From Bog-473 sp963828505 (lineage in GTDB: Bacteria > Actinomycetota > Acidimicrobiia > Acidimicrobiales > RAAP-2): DNA of 64,000 nt. This document shows, piece after piece, positions 35,832 to 44,760 of this stretch. The DNA lies in the NCBI GenBank assembly GCA_963828505.1, contig CAWHFM010000021.1, positions 211,715 through 275,714 of the forward strand, in the 5' to 3' direction. A program made the translations under genes and the position numbers. Position 1 is the stretch's first letter. Each line of letters starts with the position of its first letter. A model generated the notes under the pieces. It was not told where the DNA came from and ran no database searches. It saw only the letters and a program-made list of their open reading frames with translations.

Positions 35832-36401
35832 ATGAGTGCAAAAGTACTCGAGCAAGCATTCGCTTCCACCGGCACGGTGCTGGCCAACATCACACGGGAT
35901 CAGATGGACTGGCAATCTCCTTGTGCGTCGTGGACGGTGCGCGATCTCGTCAACCACGTTGTCGGCGGCACCATGTACTTTGCCACCATTGCCGATGATG
36001 GCAAGCCGCCCGAGCACGTCGATAATCCACCGGACTTCACTACCGAGGACTTCACCGCCATTTTCAAAGAAGGCGCCAAACGAGCCGTCGCCGCCTTCGC
36101 CGCTGAGGGCGCAATGGAACAAATCATGAAAACACCAGCCGGCGAGCTGCCCGGCTCCGTTTATGTGCTAATCGCCTCCATCGATACGTTTACCCACGGA
36201 TGGGATCTGGCCAAGGCGACCGGCCAGTCGACCGACCTCGACGCCGCGCTGTCAGCCCAGCTGCTCGGCATCGCCCAGGCCGCTCTCCCCGATTCCTTCC
36301 GCGGACCCGATGGTCAAGCGCCGTTCGGGCTACGGGTCGACGTTCCCGATTCCGCCTGCATGGCTGACCAGTTGGCCGGCTTCATGGGCCGCAACACCTA
36401 A
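35832..36401 (+). CDS. DinB/mycothiol-type TIGR03086-like protein
   Basis: 189 residues. The N-terminal four-helix-bundle motif is WQSPCASWTVRDLVNHVVGG with a metal-ligand His, and a second His lies in SIDTFTHGWDLAKATG. This pattern is typical of the maleylpyruvate-isomerase-like/DinB proteins that use mycothiol in actinobacteria. GAAAGGAG lies 8 bases before the ATG. Function probably thiol-dependent transfer or detoxification, substrate unknown. Stands alone. Confidence 0.85.
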   Translation: MSAKVLEQAFASTGTVLANITRDQMDWQSPCASWTVRDLVNHVVGGTMYFATIADDGKPPEHVDNPPDFTTEDFTAIFKEGAKRAVAAFAAEGAMEQIMKTPAGELPGSVYVLIASIDTFTHGWDLAKATGQSTDLDAALSAQLLGIAQAALPDSFRGPDGQAPFGLRVDVPDSACMADQLAGFMGRNT

Positions 36402-36778
36402 TTGCCTGGAGGTGCTGCTAACACCATCTATTGCCCATCCGTGTCAGGTCGAGAAACTCTTTCAATGTCCGACTCGGAGGGAGCGGGGGGCGACGATCTG
36501 CGGGACCTCTATATCGAACCCTTTCGCTCCGAACGGCAGCAGACGAGACCTGAAAGCAGCTATAGCCGAACGGCGAGTAGCTACCTGCCCCCCATGCCCA
36601 CCTTCGCCATAAACCCAGGCATCGATCAGCTCGACATCATTCGCAAAGGTGGCCCCCGGAGTCCTTGCCCGAAGGGGAGACGCAACTGGACAACCTGTCG
36701 CATGTAAGGTCTCGCCGGCGACGACGGGTCCCAGGCGCGAGCGAACCGGGAACATCGGGCCGGGAGGAGACGGGCAAC
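36402..36778. other. Intergenic stretch without a visible gene
   Basis: Open frames here are extensions of neighbouring genes with no domain content. A good ribosome site (GGGAGGAG) at its right end serves the next gene. Confidence 0.3.
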
Positions 36779-38260
36779 ATGCATGGGCGCTTGACACGAA
36801 CGATCACGGGGCTAACCGGGCTGATCGCCACCGTGGTACTAGGCACAGGGGGCGGGTCCTTCGGCACAACGCCGGCGGGAGCCATCGCCCCAGCCTCGAC
36901 CTACCAGGCCGCCGCCACCTTTACCGGCCCGATCACCACCGGAAGCGTCATTGAACCGCTCAGTGCGAATCCCTTGCAGCTGGCCGCCAACGGTTACGTC
37001 CAACAGGAGTTTTTCGCGGCGGGGAAGGCCACTGCGTTCACGGCCAAGTCCGAACCAAGCAATGGGCGGTGGAGCATCGTGCCCAGCACCACGGCCACCT
37101 ACCGGACCCGGATTTTGGTCCGGCGGCCGAAGAATCCGGCTCATTTCAACGGCAACGTGGTGGTCGAGTGGATGAACGTCTCGGCCGGCGAGTCGGCTCC
37201 GGATTGGGACTACCTCAATCCGGAACTGATGCGGGCCGGTTACGCCTACGTGGCGGTGTCGGTCCAGCATCTCGGCGTGAACGGTGGTGCGCCGATCCTC
37301 GGAACCCCGGGCGGCAGCGCCAACGCCACCGCCAGCGGCGGCCTGGTCGGGACCGAACCGGCCCGCTACGGAACCCTCCACCAACCTGGCGATCAGTACG
37401 CCCTGGACATCTACGCCCAGATTGGTCAGGCCCTGCGCAACCCCAAGAACGGGGTCCTGGGCACCCTCCATCCCAAGCACGTCTTGGCGGTGGGTGAATC
37501 GCAGTCGGCTTTCTATCTGACGACCTACGCCGACGCGCTGCAGCCACTGACGCACACGTTCGACGGGATCTTCATCCACAGTCGGGGCGGCAGCGGTGCC
37601 CCCCTGAGCGGAACCACCATTACCGGCAAGCAGCAAGGCCCGGACAACCTGCGCATCCGCACCGACCTCGGCGTGCCGGTGTTCATGTTCGAAACCCAGA
37701 CCGACCTCATCGAGCTCGGCTACGCCCCGGCACAACAGCCCAACACCTCTCGCATCCGCACGTGGCAGGTGGCCGGCACATCCCATGCCGATGCCTATGA
37801 GGTCGGCGGAGATGCGAGCATCCTCGGCTGCACCACGCCGGTCAATGACGGACCCCAGCACACGGTGGTGCAAGCGGCCTTTGCCGCCTTTACCAAGTGG
37901 GTGGATGACGGGACACCACCGCCCAGCCCGGGCCCGTTCAAACTGAGCAGCACCACGCCGCCCACCCTGGCGTTGGACAGCCACGGCAACGTGATCGGCG
38001 GGGTACGGACACCGGCCGTCGATGCCCCGGTGTCGACCCTCAGCGGCGCGGCACCGGCCGGGGCCAGCAAGCTCTGTGGGCTGTTCGGGTCTGCGGTTCC
38101 CTTCAGCCCGAGCACCTTGACAAGCCTGTACCAGACGAAGGACAAGTACCTGGCCGAGTACACGGCCAGCTTGGACAAAGCCATCAAGGAGCGGTACATC
38201 CTCCCAGGCGATCGGGCCACGCTCCTGGCCCAGGCCCAGCAAGTCCAGATCCCCTCGTAA
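36779..38260 (+). CDS. Secreted alpha/beta hydrolase domain protein (PF20091 type)
   Basis: 493 residues from the ATG with GGGAGGAG upstream. The signal peptide ends near TPAGAIA. The conserved core has FNGNVVVEWMNVSAGESAPD, LMRAGYAYVAVSVQHLGVNG, nucleophile Ser in LAVGESQSAFYLTTYADA, VPVFMFETQTDLIELG and His in VAGTSHADAYE. This is the actinobacterial alpha/beta-hydrolase-domain family, often linked to breakdown of esters or terpenoid compounds. Probably exported. Alone in its transcription unit. Confidence 0.88.
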   Translation: MHGRLTRTITGLTGLIATVVLGTGGGSFGTTPAGAIAPASTYQAAATFTGPITTGSVIEPLSANPLQLAANGYVQQEFFAAGKATAFTAKSEPSNGRWSIVPSTTATYRTRILVRRPKNPAHFNGNVVVEWMNVSAGESAPDWDYLNPELMRAGYAYVAVSVQHLGVNGGAPILGTPGGSANATASGGLVGTEPARYGTLHQPGDQYALDIYAQIGQALRNPKNGVLGTLHPKHVLAVGESQSAFYLTTYADALQPLTHTFDGIFIHSRGGSGAPLSGTTITGKQQGPDNLRIRTDLGVPVFMFETQTDLIELGYAPAQQPNTSRIRTWQVAGTSHADAYEVGGDASILGCTTPVNDGPQHTVVQAAFAAFTKWVDDGTPPPSPGPFKLSSTTPPTLALDSHGNVIGGVRTPAVDAPVSTLSGAAPAGASKLCGLFGSAVPFSPSTLTSLYQTKDKYLAEYTASLDKAIKERYILPGDRATLLAQAQQVQIPS

Positions 38261-38449
38261 CAAGGGCGATCAGCCGTCGGGCGCAGGATCGTCCAGGACC
38301 GCCGCAAATCGTCTCCCACTAGGGTCAGTGCCGCCGGAGCGGGGCCCGAGCTACAAGACGTAGCCCCCGCCGTCATCCTCATGCGTTTGAAAGGTCCCTC
38401 CTGCGACCGACTCGATCGGACGTGATACCGAACCTCGCCGTCAACGATC

Positions 38450-38776
38450 ATGGGGCTCGTCTTTGCTGGCCTGGTCGTTGTCCACCTGGCACAGCGTCGC
38501 CACCGTATTGCCCGGACGTTCGCGCAGCTCATGCGCGTTCGCCCACGAGTCGAGCGCGAGTTACGGCTCTTGGCGTCGGATGCGCTCCTCACCTTCATCA
38601 CGATCAATGTCTCAGTTTCAGGGATCATCGACTGGGGCCGGGGAGGACCATTGCTCCTGCCCCTTCTACCGCCATTCCAGAGGTGGCACCTGACTTCGTC
38701 TGCTGTACTCGTCGTGTATCGGGTAGTCCACGTCTCGCGCCGATGGAAACGAATCCGACGGTCCACGATCCAATAG
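38450..38776 (+). CDS. Short membrane protein, possibly truncated
   Basis: 108 residues with a helix at the start (LVFAGLVVVHLAQRR), a middle helix (ASDALLTFITINVSVSGII) and a last helix (HLTSSAVLVVYRVVHVSRRW). His residues in VVHLA and RVVHVS resemble DUF4405/cytochrome b561-like haem ligands, and the start looks clipped. Could be a fragment of a four-helix haem membrane protein. Confidence 0.5.
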   Translation: MGLVFAGLVVVHLAQRRHRIARTFAQLMRVRPRVERELRLLASDALLTFITINVSVSGIIDWGRGGPLLLPLLPPFQRWHLTSSAVLVVYRVVHVSRRWKRIRRSTIQ

Positions 38777-38794
38777 TCCTACGGGGCATGTGGT

Positions 38795-38817
38795 CGAGTC
38801 GCCTCTACGGCGACTCG
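38795..38817. terminator. GC-rich stem-loop after the membrane protein gene
   Basis: CGAGTCGCC (38795-38803), loop TCTAC, GGCGACTCG (38809-38817): a perfect 9-bp stem 19 bases after the stop codon. There is no T run, so intrinsic termination is uncertain. Confidence 0.45.
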
Positions 38818-38867
38818 CATGGCGCTCACCGCCGCTTCCTCACACAGCGCTTTCATCACCGATAGGG

Positions 38868-39070
38868 TCACGTAAGGTCACGCCGGACGGGCCCCTGTCG
38901 GACCTGCCGCGGATCGGGGGTCACGCCCGGTCGGCATGCCCTCGCAATGCGCAGCGAATGGCGCTCGTTGCCCCTTGGCGACGGCACATCCTGCGGCGAG
39001 GAACAGGACATCACAGACCCTGAAGCGGCAGTGCTTGTTGCCGGCAGACGACGGAACGCCAATGTTCACT
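38868..39070 (+). repeat. Dispersed repeat copy F (right half)
   Basis: Matches the right halves of copies B and D: CACGTAAGGTCACGCC, GCATGCCCTCGCAATGCGCA, CCCTTGGCGACGGCACATCC, CCTGAAGCGGC and GACGACGGAACGCCAATGTT. The tRNA-like end is absent. From here to 39388 no gene is visible. Confidence 0.6.
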
Positions 39071-39388
39071 CCGTCGGCAGCGGACCTACGGCCTGTCGGA
39101 TCACGCTACCTAGTCCCCAACGGGGTAGTCGACTATCACGTTGGCAGGGTGGTGATTTTGGTCTCACCATGTCCGGCGGATCTTCCGAGGTGCGGCTCCG
39201 TCCACCCAGTTTTCACTTCGTGCACCAGGTTTGCCTTGTAGTGAAGCGCTCTACTATCGACCAGGTGGGATCGATCGCCCTGCAGGTGCCGGAGATCATG
39301 GTGGGATCCGAGCACGCTCCGGTGCCGATGACGAATGAAGGGATCGCGACATAGTCGATCGGCTACCACCAGAGATTAAGCTGAACGC

Positions 39389-39979
39389 GTGAATCTCTCG
39401 AGCGCCGCAACGGCGTACGAAAGCCGTCCGATCCCGTTCAGCGCGGCACAAACCCGAGTCATCACAGCTGCCCTCGACTTGTTTGCCCGCCAGGGTGTTG
39501 GAGGAACGTCGCTGCAGATGATCGCCGACGAGATCGGCGTCACCAAGGCGGCCGTCTACCATCAATACAAGACAAAAGACGAGATAATCCTGGCCGCCGC
39601 CGAGTCGGAGCTGAGGAGGTTGGAGGCCGTCATCGAGGTGGCCGAGAACGAAACCTCCCCAAAGCGGGCACGTGATTCGCTCATCGCCGGCATTGTCGAT
39701 CTCGCGATAGACCGGGGGCGTAGTACAAGCACCATTCTCAGCGATCCCGTGATCGTTGGGTTCTTCGCTGATCACGACGAATTTCGTGATGTCATGCACC
39801 GGCTGCGTCACATACTGGTCGGGGACGATACGGCGCCGGAGGCACGGGTGCGGACCGCCATGCTCATCGCTGCCATTAGCGGTGCGGTCATGCATCCTTT
39901 CGTCGCCGACCTCGATGCTGACGTGGTCCGAGTTGAGCTCTTGCGCCTTGCCCGGCGCTTTCTTGCCCACCCTGGCTGA
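39389..39979 (+). CDS. TetR-family transcriptional regulator
   Basis: 196 residues. HTH: RVITAALDLFARQGVGGTSL, QMIADEIGVTKAAVYHQYKT with KDEIILAAAESEL. The ligand domain is unremarkable. GTG start with no strong ribosome site. It lies at the end of, and faces, the minus-strand P450/reductase/NTF2 cluster, so it may regulate it; the cluster's own divergent TetR is at 48412. Confidence 0.88.
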   Translation: MNLSSAATAYESRPIPFSAAQTRVITAALDLFARQGVGGTSLQMIADEIGVTKAAVYHQYKTKDEIILAAAESELRRLEAVIEVAENETSPKRARDSLIAGIVDLAIDRGRSTSTILSDPVIVGFFADHDEFRDVMHRLRHILVGDDTAPEARVRTAMLIAAISGAVMHPFVADLDADVVRVELLRLARRFLAHPG

Positions 39980-40018
39980 GTCTGGCGGACCAGCAGACAG
40001 TCGTCGCGGGATTTGTGG

Positions 40019-40345
40019 TCAGCGCGCCTGCTGCAGGTAGACGTTCAAACTGCGGATCTTGTCGTGCGCGTCGAACTCGAAGACGGTCATTGAGTTGATG
40101 ACGTTGACGTTGTCGCCCCGAAAGTGGCGCTCTTCGATCTCGTAATTGATCAGAGCACCGATCTCGGAGATCCGCCTCACCGTAGTCTCGAACGACTCCG
40201 TAGCCGAAGCCCACCGCGTCAGCATCTCGGTGTAGTGACTCCAGTTCTGCACCTCAAGGAACGTGCCTATTCGTTCGAAGTCCTCCATGGCGACGAATTC
40301 AGCCAAAGGATCCCAATCAACCGGATCCTCGTCGACATCCACTAG
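40019..40345 (-). pseudogene. NTF2/SnoaL-like protein, 3' part (split by IS1182)
   Basis: Reads VDVDEDPVDWDPLAEFVAME, LEVQNWSHYTEMLTRWASAT, EERHFRGDNVNVINSMTVFE and SLNVYLQQAR, the cone-shaped SnoaL-like fold with the FEFD/N.YLQ end. The frame runs left out of the IS1182 copy; joined to 42048-42159 it reads MKRLVDVDEDP without loss. Disrupted, so presumably non-functional. Confidence 0.88.
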
Positions 40346-42047
40346 GAGCGTGGGTCGGAATCGACCAATGGCTCCGGACTGACGCCTCTGAACAGTGTCG
40401 GGTACTCCCGGACAGGCAATGGCGCGGAACCGGCGGCCGACAAGCCCGTTGAGTGAGTGGTCGGTGCCGCAGAGACGCCTTTCGGGCCTTCCTATGCGGT
40501 TGCCCGGGCCAGCTTTCGCAGGTTGTGGCAGAGCGAGTGCAGGGCCCACTCACCTTGGGCACCTTGGAGGCCGCGCAGACGGAGGAAGCCAGCGCTTTGT
40601 CGGACCTTCGTCTGGCCGAAGACCGGCTCGACGATGGCCTTGCGTCTGGCGTAATCGGCCCGTCCCGCCTTGGTGCGCAGTCGGCGTGCCATCTTCTCTT
40701 TGACGGTGGCGTCTTTTGGGATGGGACCTCTCGGTGCGTCTGGCACCCGTTCGTGGTGCTTGATGCGCCCGGTGGCGATCAAGACGTCGACGCCGGCGTC
40801 AGTGGCGTCGTTCACGTTCTTCTCGGAGAAGTAGCCGGCGTCGGTGATGAACGTGTCGGGGTTCTCGTCGATGCCCGCTGCGCCGAGGTTGGCCTCGGTG
40901 GCCTCGATCATCTCCACCAGTTGCTGAACGTCGGTGGCCTGGTTGGTCACCGAGTGGGCCACGATGACCTGAGCTTCTTCGTCGACCACGGCCTGAGCGT
41001 TGAAGGCGTAGGCGAAGCCATCGGTCGTCTTCATCATCCGTGACTCGGGGTCGGTGAAGTTGCGCTGAGCTCGCGCCGACGGTGTCGCGCCCTCGGCCGC
41101 TGTGGCACCGGCGGCTTGGACCTCTTCCTCGCTGACACCGCTTTCGGTGGCCTTTTCCTGGGCCTTTTGCGCTGCCCTCTCCCTCGCCTCGGCCTCGATG
41201 GACTCCTTGGCGGCGCGCAGCTTGGCCAGGCGACGCTCCTTGGTCGCCAGCTCTGCTGGGACCTCGTCACCCCGCTTGTCCTCGCCGAACGCGGCGTCTT
41301 CGGCCGCGTCGGCAGCCTCGGCCTCGGCCAACATGGCCGCCACTTCAGCTTCAAGCTCTTCGATGCGCGGTCCCATCGGGTCATAGCTCATGGCCTTGTG
41401 CTTCGACGCCGACGCCCGCAGCTTGGTGCCGTCGAGGGCGACGCGGCCGAGGCGCACCAGCCCGGCTTCGGCGCACAGGGCCAGCACCTGGACGAAGAGG
41501 GCGTCGATGGCGTCGAGGTGGCGGCGCCGAAAGCGAGAGATCGAGCGGTAGTCCGGAGCCGCGTTCGCACTGAGCCAGCGGAAGGCCACGTCGACATGGC
41601 AACGCCGTTCCATCTCCCGCGAGCTGGTGACCCCGCTCGAGTAGGCGAAGAGCAAGAGCTTGAGCATCATGGCGGGGTCATAGGGCGGAGCGCCCGAGGC
41701 CTCCGTGTAGGAGTCGTAGATGCAGTCCAGGTCGAGCATGTTCTCGACCACCTCGGAAATGAAGCGGGCCTCGTGGTTCTCGGGCAGCCAGTTGTCGAGG
41801 GAGGGCGGGAGGAGGAAGGACTGGGACTGGTCGTAGTGGCGGAAGCGCTTGTTGACCCCGGCCGGGAGCTTGTCGGGGGGCCTGACCGCCTCCCCTTCCA
41901 CCTCGAAGAGCTTGTCGCCGACCCGATCATCTGCCATGAGCAAATTCTTGCAAACCCCCAGCAGAATCGCGAATCGAAGGTCAGCCCTCACTACCACGGG
42001 AGGCGAATCAGCCGGTTGGCGTCATTGGCAGGTTCTGACCCACGCTC
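40346..42047 (-). mobile_element. IS1182-family element, copy 2
   Basis: 1702 bp, nearly identical to copy 1 at 27826-29527 (a handful of base differences, one giving Asp to Asn in the transposase). Flanked by CTAG (40342-40345 and 42048-42051). Same orientation as copy 1, so recombination between them would delete about 12.5 kb. Inserted in the NTF2-like gene. Confidence 0.95.
40492..41937 (-). CDS. IS1182-family transposase, copy 2
   Basis: Same protein as copy 1 except one substitution in the N-terminal block (LPPSLDNWL in place of LPPSLDDWL). All DDE blocks are present. ATG 41937 is chosen; GTG 41997 would add 20 residues. Intact. Confidence 0.93.
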   Translation of the reverse strand: MADDRVGDKLFEVEGEAVRPPDKLPAGVNKRFRHYDQSQSFLLPPSLDNWLPENHEARFISEVVENMLDLDCIYDSYTEASGAPPYDPAMMLKLLLFAYSSGVTSSREMERRCHVDVAFRWLSANAAPDYRSISRFRRRHLDAIDALFVQVLALCAEAGLVRLGRVALDGTKLRASASKHKAMSYDPMGPRIEELEAEVAAMLAEAEAADAAEDAAFGEDKRGDEVPAELATKERRLAKLRAAKESIEAEARERAAQKAQEKATESGVSEEEVQAAGATAAEGATPSARAQRNFTDPESRMMKTTDGFAYAFNAQAVVDEEAQVIVAHSVTNQATDVQQLVEMIEATEANLGAAGIDENPDTFITDAGYFSEKNVNDATDAGVDVLIATGRIKHHERVPDAPRGPIPKDATVKEKMARRLRTKAGRADYARRKAIVEPVFGQTKVRQSAGFLRLRGLQGAQGEWALHSLCHNLRKLARATA

Positions 42048-42159
42048 CTAGTCGCTTCATGGTCTGGTCATATTCGAGGACCTTGCGCGCCAGTGGTCCA
42101 GTACTTTCAGCAGTGTCGACCGTCGGACTATGCGTTTCGTTCATTGCGTTGCGGTCCAT
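42048..42159 (-). pseudogene. NTF2/SnoaL-like protein, 5' part (split by IS1182)
   Basis: Encodes MDRNAMNETHSPTVD and LARKVLEYDQTMKRL, then runs into IS1182. The ATG at 42159 overlaps the stop of the reductase gene (TGATG), showing the two were co-translated. The remaining codons are at 40019-40345. Confidence 0.85.
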
Positions 42160-43258
42160 CAATCGGCGGTCGGGCGGGGCCTACGCGGCAGGATGTGGGG
42201 GAGGTCCTCGGTTATCAGCATTCCGGGCCGGGCGCCACAGACGTAGGGGACGGCGTTCACCAGGCCGTTGGCCTTGTAGGCGGGCACAAGGACGCCAGGT
42301 CATCGAGTGGTACTGGGAACGGCATGCTCATGTCGATCGGCGCGTCACCGTGGACCCGGATCCGCCAACCAGTCGGCTGCAGGCCCCAATCGGGATCGAC
42401 ATCCATGGCTACGAAGCCATACTGCGTGAAACGGATCCGATCGACTCCCCCACTGCGGCCAGTGACGATGACCCGTTGGGCCGCCGCAGTCCCAGCTTTG
42501 ATCTCGCCGGCCACAATCGTTATATCCCACTTGGTTGCCGCGACGCCACCTTCACCGACCCATTCGTCGATCTCGAATCCTGCCATGTCGGCCAGCACAC
42601 TCAGCGGTGGCTGGTACTCACCGAACAAGTGGTTCTTACGCCGCTCAGGATCGAATTCCGCCACTGGCTTCCCGAATCTCATTTGCTCCATCACCATGTG
42701 AGCCGACGGCCAGTGCGAGAGATCGCCGAACTCCTCGATCTCGATCAGATCGACCGTCCGTTGGATCGACAGAAACGCCAGAGGCAGGGTCTCGGTGACG
42801 AAGCCTGGATCACTCCCGCTTGCCCAAACCGACGCCCTCCCGTTCTCACAGGCCGATTGGACCCGGGCAAGGTAAGCGTAGCTCAGGCGGACCCCCCGGG
42901 GGAACAGATCGCTGCAGGTGGAGAGATCACGTTCGTGCCTGCTCCGAGCATGGCTGCGACGTCATAAACAAGTTCGTCTTCGGTCAGTCCAGCCGTAGTC
43001 TGGCCCTTGCCCGTCGCACGCGGCATAGAGATGCAGCAGTCCGCTCCGAGCTTGAGGACCGCGTCGCTGTCGACGCTGGCAACCACGCCGGTAGGGCCTT
43101 CTCCGCATAACTCCCCCGGCCTCGACACCGTCCTTTGCAGAGTCGTAGACCCGCACCCCGACGAGGTCGAGGGCAGGATGGCGAATCAACCCTCGAAGAG
43201 CCCGCTGACCGGTGTTGCCCGTCGCCCACTGGACGACGCGGTATCTCGATGCGTCCAT
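42159..43258 (-). pseudogene. Dihydrodipicolinate-reductase-like oxidoreductase, three frameshifts
   Basis: The N-terminal Rossmann motif YRVVQWATGNTGQRALRGLI and VRVYDSAKDGVEAG lead to a frameshift near 43106. Then ELCGEGPTGVVASVDSD and GAGTNVISPPAAIC, a second shift near 42895 in a G run, then LPLAFLSIQRTVDLIEIEEF and HMVMEQMRFGKP, and a third near 42285 before CPAYKANGLVNAVPYVCGA. Otherwise the whole length is well preserved. This family is common beside P450 genes in actinobacteria. The shifts may be real decay or sequencing indels. Confidence 0.82.
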
Positions 43259-43394
43259 GTACCTCTTCTCCCTGACAAGCACCCGAAATGAGGGTAGACG
43301 ATCGGCTAGGCGTTAGGCCACTGCGGATGCGTCGAGGTGCTGCGTTGGACTTGGACCCGACGAAAGAGCGGCATGAGAACCTTGCTTGGGTCAA

Positions 43395-44579
43395 TCAGGC
43401 GGTGATGACGGGTAACGAATCCCACCCCCGCACGGTCGACGTGGGAGCGCGTCTTATATTCTCCCAATCGACCTCCCATTCCGGGAAACGCGTCAGGACT
43501 TCGTCGAGAGTCACGCGACCCTCCATTCGAGCCAGCGCAGCGCCCAGGCAGAAGTGGATGCCGTAGCCGAACGTCAGGTGCTGACCGATATTGCGGTGGA
43601 CGTCGAACCGATCGGGATCCTCATACTTGTCGCCGTCACGGTTGGCAGACCCTGTAAGACAGATCATCGCGCTGCCGGCGGGCACAGTCTGGTCGTACAG
43701 CTCGACGTCTCGTGTCACGAAACGCGCGACGTGGGGCGTGGGCGGCTCGAAGCGAAGAAGCTCCTCGACAGCATTAGGGACAAGAGAGTGATCCTCAACC
43801 AGCTCGCGTCGTTGGTCAGGGTGCTCTGCGAGCACCTTGCCCATCCAACCGATGAGGCGATTGGTCGTCTCGTTCCCGGCGCCGGAGATCACACTCACGT
43901 AGATGAGAACCTCGTCACGAGTGAGCCTTCGTCTTATGCCATTCTCGTCTTCGAACTCGACAAACAGCAGTTCCGACATGAGGTCGTCAGAGGGGTGAGC
44001 GGCACGCCAGTCGATGTAGTCAGAAAAGAAATCGGCTTGTCCAATATTGTCTGCCGCGACCTCCATCGGCTTCCCTGGATCGGTGCGCAGTGACGCGTTG
44101 GCGAGGTCACGAGCTTCCTCCTGATCGGATTCTGGGACTCCGAGGAGCATTCCAATCGTACGCATCGGGATTTGCTCTCCGAGATCAGCGACGAAATCAA
44201 GACGGCCTGCACCGACGAGGGGATCGAGAACGCGTCCGCAGAACTCGCGGACCTTCTGCTCGAGCGCGAGCATCTTCTTCGGCGTGAACACTCGGGAGAG
44301 CAGGCCGCGATGGACATCGTGGAGCGGAGGATCTTCGAAGATCACGAGCCCTGAGGGCATCTCGATATTCGCCTTAATGAACTCGAGTACTGAGCCTCGA
44401 GCGGAACTGAAGGTTTCCCGGTCGACAAGGCCCCGCTGCACGTCCTCGAATCGACTGACGGCGTAGAATTCGTGCTGCTCGTTGTAGTAGAGAGGCGACT
44501 CTTCTCGGAGTCGGGCATAGACGGGATAGGGATCTCCGTCGATGTCACGGTCGTACGGGTCGTAGTAGACGTCCGTCAT
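43395..44579 (-). CDS. Cytochrome P450 (class I, soluble)
   Basis: 394 residues. The I-helix is SVISGAGNETTNRLIGW with the acid-alcohol region partly changed (E-T-T), the K-helix ExxR is EELLR, PERF-like DPDRFDVHRN, and the haem loop is FGYGIHFCLGAALARME with the Cys ligand. Length and lack of a membrane anchor fit bacterial CYPs. It needs ferredoxin and reductase partners, which are not in the window. It lies in a same-strand cluster with two substrate-binding proteins and an AveC-like gene, suggesting hydroxylation of an imported lipid-like or terpenoid compound (inference). Confidence 0.93.
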   Translation of the reverse strand: MTDVYYDPYDRDIDGDPYPVYARLREESPLYYNEQHEFYAVSRFEDVQRGLVDRETFSSARGSVLEFIKANIEMPSGLVIFEDPPLHDVHRGLLSRVFTPKKMLALEQKVREFCGRVLDPLVGAGRLDFVADLGEQIPMRTIGMLLGVPESDQEEARDLANASLRTDPGKPMEVAADNIGQADFFSDYIDWRAAHPSDDLMSELLFVEFEDENGIRRRLTRDEVLIYVSVISGAGNETTNRLIGWMGKVLAEHPDQRRELVEDHSLVPNAVEELLRFEPPTPHVARFVTRDVELYDQTVPAGSAMICLTGSANRDGDKYEDPDRFDVHRNIGQHLTFGYGIHFCLGAALARMEGRVTLDEVLTRFPEWEVDWENIRRAPTSTVRGWDSLPVITA

Positions 44580-44760
44580 CGTTTTCGCTTTTCTCCTGTT
44601 CGGGCGAGCGTGTCCCGTGATCGCCCAACCTTTGTGGCTTCATCAACCAGATTCGAACAGTAGCCGATCGGCTAGCCCTGCGCCGAAAGACGAGACCGCG
44701 CCGGACCTCTTCTCGCGGCTTTTTCCCGATGCGCCTCGCTGGGTCACGGGCGGTCGGGCG

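Noticed and set aside
38777..39388. Small genes in the repeat F region
   Set aside because: Frames match those in other repeat copies in different reading frames, as expected for a noncoding repeat.
41116..42051. Long plus-strand frame (311 codons) opposite the IS1182 transposase, also at 28596-29531
   Set aside because: Codon-bias shadow of the GC-rich transposase; no domain, and it would run through the IS end.
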